Of a stretch of 10,001 nt of DNA, positions 6,134-10,001 are shown one piece after another. Made by a program: the position numbers and the translations under genes. The stretch is from Acidobacteriota bacterium (GTDB lineage: Bacteria > Acidobacteriota > Polarisedimenticolia > J045), in assembly GCA_024276295.1 (NCBI GenBank), contig JAJRXN010000246.1, positions 1-10,001 of the forward strand, written 5' to 3'. Every line of letters starts with the position of its first letter. Within the stretch, counting starts at the first letter, position 1. The notes under the pieces were generated by a model that did not search any database, was not told the origin of the DNA, and worked only from the letters and a program-made list of their open reading frames with translations.

Positions 6134-7039
6134 ATGCACCGGATCCTCGAGGCCCGATTCCTCGCCCCCGAGATCAAGTTCTTCCGGATCGAAGCGCCCC
6201 GGATCGCCAGGAAGCGCCAGGCGGGACAGTTCGTCATCGTCCGGGTCACCCCCGAGGGCGAACGGATCCCGCTGACGATCGCCGGCGGCGACCCCGACGA
6301 GGGGTGGATCGCGCTGATCGTCCAGGGGGTCGGCAAGACGACCCGCCTGCTCAACTCGCTCGAGGCAGGCGACCAGGTCCAGGACGTCGCCGGCCCGCTC
6401 GGCGCGCCGTCCGAGATCGAGAACTACGGCACGGCGGTCGTGATCGGCGGCGGCGTCGGCACGGCGATCGCATGGCCGACGGCCGTCGCCCTCGCCGAGG
6501 CGGGCAACCACGTGATCTCGATCATCGGTGGCCGGACGCGCGAGCTGGTCATCCTCGAGGACGAGATGCGCCAGGTGGCGGACGAGGTCTACCCGACGAC
6601 CGACGACGGCTCGTACGGCTTCCACGGCTTCGTCACGCAGAAGCTGCAGGAACTGATCGACGCGGGGCGCCGGATCGACTTCGTGCTGGCGATCGGCCCG
6701 GTGCCGATGATGCGGGCCGTCGCCGAGGTGACCCGCCCGCACGGCATCCGCACCGTCGTCAGTCTCAACCCGATCATGGTCGACGGCACCGGGATGTGCG
6801 GCGGCTGCCGCGTCGAGGTCGGCGGCCGGACGCTCTTCGCCTGCGTCGACGGGCCGGAGTTCGATGCCCACGAGGTCGACTACGACCTGCTGATGATGCG
6901 CAATCGCGCCTACCTCGATTTCGAACGCGCGCGACTCGAGGAGTTCGAGCGCGGGAATCACGACGGGCCGTGCCGGCTCGAGCAGCAGATCGCGGCGCTC
7001 GACGGCGGAGACGCCGACTCCGCCCCGCCGCAGGGCTGA
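6134..7039 (+). CDS. nfnA: NfnA-type subunit: FAD/NAD-binding [2Fe-2S] protein (sulfide/dihydroorotate dehydrogenase-like)
   Basis: Small subunit of an NADH-dependent reduced ferredoxin:NADP+ oxidoreductase type enzyme, related to the PyrK electron-transfer subunit. An FAD-binding barrel covers roughly residues 1-95, with the flavin motif RIPLTIA at 44-50. A nucleotide-binding domain follows, with VVIGGGVGTA at 102-111 and AIGPVPMM at 186-193. A C-terminal [2Fe-2S] motif reads VDGTGMCGGC (216-225) plus Cys237; the spaced Asp217, Cys222, Cys225 and Cys237 match the unusual Asp/3-Cys ligation reported for Nfn small subunits. About 60 residues follow Cys237, ending in an acidic, low-complexity tail. 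Start ATG 6134 has GGGAGG at 6120-6125, 8 nt upstream. The large subunit follows 24 nt later, so the two are co-transcribed. It could also be read as SudB of sulfide dehydrogenase, a member of the same family. Confidence 0.88.
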   Translation: MHRILEARFLAPEIKFFRIEAPRIARKRQAGQFVIVRVTPEGERIPLTIAGGDPDEGWIALIVQGVGKTTRLLNSLEAGDQVQDVAGPLGAPSEIENYGTAVVIGGGVGTAIAWPTAVALAEAGNHVISIIGGRTRELVILEDEMRQVADEVYPTTDDGSYGFHGFVTQKLQELIDAGRRIDFVLAIGPVPMMRAVAEVTRPHGIRTVVSLNPIMVDGTGMCGGCRVEVGGRTLFACVDGPEFDAHEVDYDLLMMRNRAYLDFERARLEEFERGNHDGPCRLEQQIAALDGGDADSAPPQG

Positions 7040-7063
7040 CCCGCACCACGGAGGACGACGACG

Positions 7064-8521
7064 ATGGCCGAGTTCCCGCCGCCGAAGGAACGCCGCCTGA
7101 TCCCGCGGCAGTCGATGCCGGAACAGCCCGCGCAGCAGCGGATCCGCAACTTCGAGGAGGTCAACCTCGGCCTGCCGGTGGAGATCGCGATCCGCGAGGC
7201 CCAGCGCTGTCTTGGATGCAAGTCGCCCAAGTGCGTCGAAGGCTGTCCGGTCAACATCCAGATCCACGACTTCCTGCGCGCGATCGTCGAGGAGCGGTTC
7301 GACGAGGCGGCCCGGATCATCAAGCAGGACAACTCGCTGCCCGCGATCTGCGGCCGGGTCTGCCCGCAGGAAGAACAGTGCGAGAAGCTGTGCATCGTCG
7401 GCAAACGCGGCGAGCCGGTGGCGATCGGCTGGCTCGAGCGGTTCGTCGCCGACCGTGAACGCGAGGCGGGGATTCCCGACCCGGAGCCGCCACGGCAGCG
7501 CACCGGCCGCCGCGTCGCCATCGTCGGCAGCGGTCCAGCCGGACTGTCGTGCGCAACGGATCTTGCGCGACTCGGTCACGAAGTGGTCGTCTTCGAGGCG
7601 CTGCACGAACTCGGAGGCGTGCTGGTCTACGGTATCCCGGAGTTCCGGCTGCCGAAGGAGATCGTTCGGACCGAGATCGACCAGCTTCGCAAGCTCGGCG
7701 TGCGGTTCGAGACCAACACCGTGATCGGCCTGACGGTGACGATCGACGAGCTGATGACCTCCGAAGGATTCGACGCGGTGTTCCTCGGCGTCGGCGCCGG
7801 CCTGCCGCGCTTCCTCGGGATTCCCGGCGAGAACCTGATCGGCATCTACTCGGCGAACGAGTTCCTCACGCGGGTCAATCTGATGAAGGCCTGGCGAGCC
7901 GACGCCGATACCCCGGTGCTCGACGTGCGCGACCGCGAGGTGGCGGTGTTCGGCGGCGGCAACACCGCGATGGACGCCGTGCGCACCTCGCTGAGACTCG
8001 GTGCCCGCTCGGCCAGGATCATCTACCGCCGCTCGGACGCGGAGATGCCGGCGCGCAACGAGGAGATCGCCCACGCCCGTGAGGAGGGCGTCGAGTTCGT
8101 GCTGCTGACCAACCCGCTCGCCTTCGACGGCGACGAGAAGGGCCGCGTGCGCTCGGTCACGCTGCAGAAGATGGAACTCGGCGAGCCGGACGAGAGCGGA
8201 CGCCGGCGGCCGGTTCCGATCGAGGGCAGCGAGTACACGATCCCGATCGACCTCGCCGTGGTCGCGATCGGCAACAGCCCGAACCCGCTGATCGGCAGGA
8301 CCACGTCCGACATCGCCCACACGCGGTGGGGTACGATCGTGGCCGACGAGAGTTCCGGCCGGACGACCCGCAGGGGCGTCTTCGCCGGGGGAGACATCGT
8401 CACGGGCGGCGCGACGGTGATCCTGGCGATGGGCGCCGGACGCCGGGCGGCCCGGGCGATCCACGAGTACCTCGAGACCGGCGTGTGGGAGGACCCGGAG
8501 GTCGCCCGGACGGCCGGTTGA
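7064..8521 (+). CDS. nfnB: NfnB-type subunit: GltD-like FAD/[4Fe-4S] NADPH oxidoreductase (often annotated NADPH-dependent glutamate synthase GltA)
   Basis: A 485-residue member of the glutamate synthase small-subunit family. Residues 30-130 form the double cluster domain, with Cys49, 52, 57 and 61 (CLGCKSPKCVEGCP) and Cys96, 100, 106 and 110 (ICGRVCPQEEQCEKLC). Next come an FAD Rossmann motif VAIVGSGPAGLS (151-162) with GGVLVYGIPEFRLPK (184-198), an NADPH-binding motif VAVFGGGNTAMDA (293-305), and the C-terminal FAD-contacting GVFAGGDIVTGGATVILAMG (438-457). Such proteins without a large GltB partner, paired with an NfnA subunit, form NfnAB, which in known members bifurcates electrons between NAD(H), NADP(H) and ferredoxin. 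True NADPH-dependent glutamate synthase or sulfide dehydrogenase activity is an alternative. GGAGG at 7050-7054 is 9 nt before the ATG. The acidic EE within the second Cys motif could supply the Glu ligand known for one Nfn cluster (inference). Confidence 0.9.
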   Translation: MAEFPPPKERRLIPRQSMPEQPAQQRIRNFEEVNLGLPVEIAIREAQRCLGCKSPKCVEGCPVNIQIHDFLRAIVEERFDEAARIIKQDNSLPAICGRVCPQEEQCEKLCIVGKRGEPVAIGWLERFVADREREAGIPDPEPPRQRTGRRVAIVGSGPAGLSCATDLARLGHEVVVFEALHELGGVLVYGIPEFRLPKEIVRTEIDQLRKLGVRFETNTVIGLTVTIDELMTSEGFDAVFLGVGAGLPRFLGIPGENLIGIYSANEFLTRVNLMKAWRADADTPVLDVRDREVAVFGGGNTAMDAVRTSLRLGARSARIIYRRSDAEMPARNEEIAHAREEGVEFVLLTNPLAFDGDEKGRVRSVTLQKMELGEPDESGRRRPVPIEGSEYTIPIDLAVVAIGNSPNPLIGRTTSDIAHTRWGTIVADESSGRTTRRGVFAGGDIVTGGATVILAMGAGRRAARAIHEYLETGVWEDPEVARTAG

Positions 8522-8524
8522 GTT

Positions 8525-8539
8525 GCGGGTCGTGCCCGC
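8525..8539 (+). other. Small hairpin after the nfnB stop
   Basis: GCGGG-N5-CCCGC starts 3 nt after the nfnB stop codon and ends before the ribosome binding site of the next gene. There is no T-tract, so full termination is unlikely; it may tune read-through or mRNA stability, or be chance. Confidence 0.25.
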
Positions 8540-8561
8540 GGGGGTCGGACGGGAGGACGGA

Positions 8562-9161
8562 TTGGCCAGGGCGACCAAGAAAGAGAGGGCCGGCCGACGC
8601 GGGAAGAAGGGCGTTCTCTCGCGGTCGTCGGCCAGGCGGGAGTTCGCGGACAACAACTGGATCGGCCCGCTGGTGGTCTTCGCTGGCATCGGGCTGATGG
8701 TGCTGTTCTTCCTGATGCGCCTGGCGACGACCGACATCGAACGCGAGGTGCCGGACGTCCCGGTGCTCCGGGGCTACCCGGTGGCGGCGACCGCGTATCC
8801 CCGGGGAGCCCTCGGCCAGGCGCTCCCTCCCGCCGAATCGGAACGACTGAAAGGCGCGCGACTCGAGTGGCTGCTGCGCTGGCCCGGCGACCTCGACGAC
8901 AGCGGCATCACCCGCGAACTGCTCGTGTTTCCCGACGGACGCCGGGCGCTCTCGGAGTTCGACCGGATTCGCGGGCGGCAACTCAGGCATCCCGGCCAGG
9001 CCGCGAAGGTCCGCGAAGAGGGTCGCGATCTCTGGTTCGTGCGCGGGCGGATGCTGGCCCACGCCCTGACCGAGGCTCCGGAAGTCACGCCCGAGGCCGT
9101 CGTCGCGGCGGCGACGACGCTCGACCGGGCGCTGGTTCGTACGTACGGCGCGGCCCCCTGA
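8562..9161 (+). CDS. Unrecognised single-pass membrane protein
   Basis: I do not recognise this family. The start is set at TTG 8562 because GGGAGG at 8551-8556 lies 5 nt upstream; in-frame TTG 8523 and GTG 8532 lie closer to the nfnB stop without such a site. The 199-residue product begins with a strongly basic stretch (ARATKKERAGRRGKKG, 2-17), then one hydrophobic helix at about 34-53 (IGPLVVFAGIGLMVLFFLMR). By the positive-inside rule the N-terminus is cytoplasmic and the remaining ~145 residues face the periplasm or exterior. That domain has the segments RLEWLLRWPGDLDD (100-113), TRELLVFPDGRRALSEFDRI (118-137) and a helical C-terminus; there are no cysteines and no catalytic motif I can name. 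It lies 40 nt after nfnB and 63 nt before the protease gene. Confidence 0.72.
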   Translation: MARATKKERAGRRGKKGVLSRSSARREFADNNWIGPLVVFAGIGLMVLFFLMRLATTDIEREVPDVPVLRGYPVAATAYPRGALGQALPPAESERLKGARLEWLLRWPGDLDDSGITRELLVFPDGRRALSEFDRIRGRQLRHPGQAAKVREEGRDLWFVRGRMLAHALTEAPEVTPEAVVAAATTLDRALVRTYGAAP

Positions 9162-9193
9162 CGCGCGTTGCGTTCTGCGCAGGGCTGTCACGG

Positions 9194-9209
9194 CTCCGCC
9201 GGGGCGGAG
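9194..9209 (+). other. Hairpin upstream of the protease gene
   Basis: CTCCGCC and GGCGGAG form a perfect inverted repeat with a 2-nt centre (in practice a 6-bp stem with a 4-nt loop), ending 4 nt before the GGGAG ribosome binding site at 9214-9218. It could partly occlude the site or mark the end of the previous gene's mRNA; no T-tract follows it. Confidence 0.3.
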
Positions 9210-9224
9210 TTGCGGGAGATCGTC

Positions 9225-10001
9225 ATGAGCGGAACGACGGGATGGAAACGGGCACTCGGCATGGTGACCGTCGTGCCGCTGGCGTTCGCCGCCGGCGCGG
9301 AGGTGCCCCCGGAGGCGCCACCGAAACCGCCGGCACCGGCGACATGGGAGCTGCTCTCGAGTTCGGCGATCGGGGCGCGCGCGTTCATCGCGCGCCATCC
9401 GTCGTGGGACGGACGCGGCGTCGTGATCGCGATCTGCGATACCGGCGTCGACCCGACGATCGCCGGACTGAGGGAGACCTCGACCGGTGATCTCAAGGTG
9501 ATCGACGCGCGCGACTTTTCCGGCGAAGGAGACGTCGCCCTCGAGCCGGCACTGTTCGGCACCGACGAGACGGGCCGCGGCCTGCACGGCAAGGACGGCC
9601 CGTGGCTGCGCGGCTTCGAGGCGCTCGACCCGGCGCCGCTTGCCGACACGGTGCGCGTCGGCTACCTCGACGAGGCGAAGCTCGGCGGCTCGGCGGCCCA
9701 GGACCTCGACGGCAACGGGCGGACCGACGACGTCTACGGCGTCGTCGTCTACGAGACCGACGAGCGCCGCGGCGTGCATCGGGCGATCGTCGTCGATACC
9801 GACGGGGACGGCCGGCTCGACGACGAGGAGATCCGCGCCGACTACGCCGACGAGCCGGTACCCTTCACGCTCGGCGACCGCGCCGCACGCAACGCACGTC
9901 CCGCGGTCAGCTTGGCGCTCAACCTGTGGGAGGACGAGCCGGACAAGGTGACGTTCTTCTTCGACGACGGCGCCCACGGCTCGCACGTGGCCGGCATCGC
10001 C
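9225..10001 (+). CDS. Secreted subtilisin-family (S8) serine protease, tripeptidyl-peptidase II-like, N-terminal part (cut by window edge)
   Basis: The first 259 residues of a protease that continues past the right edge. A signal peptide is visible: short basic n-region with WKRA, hydrophobic MVTVVPLAFAAGA, likely cleavage after Ala25, then a Pro-rich linker. The catalytic Asp72 lies in VVIAICDTGVDP (66-77), and the catalytic His251 in DDGAHGSHVAGIA (247-259). The Asp-His distance of ~180 residues is far larger than in subtilisin and resembles tripeptidyl-peptidase II; the segment VYGVVVYETDERRGVHRAIV fits the corresponding TPP II insert in general pattern. The insert holds two Asp-rich calcium-loop-like motifs, at 160-171 and 191-202. 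The Ser of the triad is outside the window. Start ATG 9225 has GGGAG at 9214-9218, 6 nt spacer. The family call is firm, the TPP II subfamily less so. Confidence 0.86.
   Translation, partial: MSGTTGWKRALGMVTVVPLAFAAGAEVPPEAPPKPPAPATWELLSSSAIGARAFIARHPSWDGRGVVIAICDTGVDPTIAGLRETSTGDLKVIDARDFSGEGDVALEPALFGTDETGRGLHGKDGPWLRGFEALDPAPLADTVRVGYLDEAKLGGSAAQDLDGNGRTDDVYGVVVYETDERRGVHRAIVVDTDGDGRLDDEEIRADYADEPVPFTLGDRAARNARPAVSLALNLWEDEPDKVTFFFDDGAHGSHVAGIA
9702..9830 (+). other. EF-hand-like calcium loops in the protease insertion
   Basis: Residues 191-202 (DTDGDGRLDDEE) have Asp at loop positions 1, 3, 5 and 9, Gly at 6, Leu at 8 and Glu at 12, a full canonical EF-hand loop. Residues 160-171 (DLDGNGRTDDVY) have Asp, Asp, Asn and Asp at 1, 3, 5 and 9 but lack the Glu at 12. 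Calcium binding is inferred from this pattern. Confidence 0.6.

Noticed and set aside
7064..8521. Straight reading as the small subunit of a classical glutamate synthase (GltD)
   Set aside because: No gltB large subunit is nearby and the partner gene is an NfnA/PyrK-like electron-transfer protein, which fits NfnAB better.
6053..8737. Very long minus-strand open frame (894 codons) opposite nfnA and nfnB
   Set aside because: It is antisense to two clear enzyme genes with intact motifs; its translation is Arg/Asp/His-rich with repeated 'DRxxR'-like composition typical of antisense reading of GC-rich genes, with no recognisable domain.
8400..9986. Long minus-strand open frame (528 codons) opposite the membrane protein and protease genes
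   Set aside because: It spans three plus-strand genes and their gaps, lacks domains and has antisense-type composition; the plus-strand genes have SD sites and family motifs.
1..10001. Defence system, prophage, integron, CRISPR or biosynthetic cluster
   Set aside because: I found no repeat arrays, integrase, transposase or toxin-antitoxin genes; every sizeable stretch is explained by metabolic or envelope genes.

Overview
The window is very GC-rich and gene-dense, with tightly packed operons, strong GGAGG-type ribosome binding sites and frequent GTG starts. This suggests a free-living, high-GC bacterium. An Acidobacteriota-like or comparable soil/sediment lineage is plausible, but no sequence here fixes the phylum, so that is inference only. 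No RNA genes, mobile elements, CRISPR arrays or phage genes were seen. No stretch longer than 300 bases lacks a gene; the largest gap is the ~198-bp divergent promoter region at 5936-6133.

Region 1 (1-5374, minus strand) is one operon read right to left: carbamate kinase (arcC), short-form 6-phosphogluconate dehydrogenase (gnd), glucose-6-phosphate dehydrogenase (zwf), glucokinase (glk), 6-phosphogluconolactonase (pgl), and the first 49 codons of a NupC/CNT-type nucleoside transporter cut by the window edge. The last four junctions are all 4-base stop/start overlaps. The cluster encodes the whole route from glucose to ribulose-5-phosphate plus CO2 (glk, zwf, pgl, gnd), flanked by a carbamate kinase and a nucleoside importer.

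Region 2 (5468-6133) holds a small di-iron ferritin-like (rubrerythrin-type) protein on the minus strand and a compact divergent regulatory region. That region has two recognisable sigma-70-like promoters, an inverted repeat and a direct repeat with exactly 60-bp spacing.

Region 3 (6134-8521, plus strand) encodes the two subunits of an NfnAB-type enzyme: an FAD/NAD-binding [2Fe-2S] subunit and a GltD-like FAD/[4Fe-4S] subunit. Members of this family couple NADH, NADPH and ferredoxin pools.

Region 4 (8562-10001, plus strand) holds an unrecognised single-pass membrane protein of 199 residues and the N-terminal part of an exported subtilisin-family (S8) protease. The protease has a large insertion between its catalytic Asp and His, as in tripeptidyl-peptidase II, and the insertion carries an EF-hand-like calcium loop.

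Taken together the central genes concern reduced cofactors: the oxidative pentose phosphate pathway makes NAD(P)H, NfnAB redistributes electrons among NADH, NADPH and ferredoxin, and the divergent di-iron protein could use such electrons to deal with oxygen or peroxide. I see no convincing wholly new system. The most notable points are the complete glucose-to-pentose operon with arcC and a nucleoside transporter, a predicted NAD preference of its Gnd, the structured divergent promoter, and the EF-hand-bearing protease.
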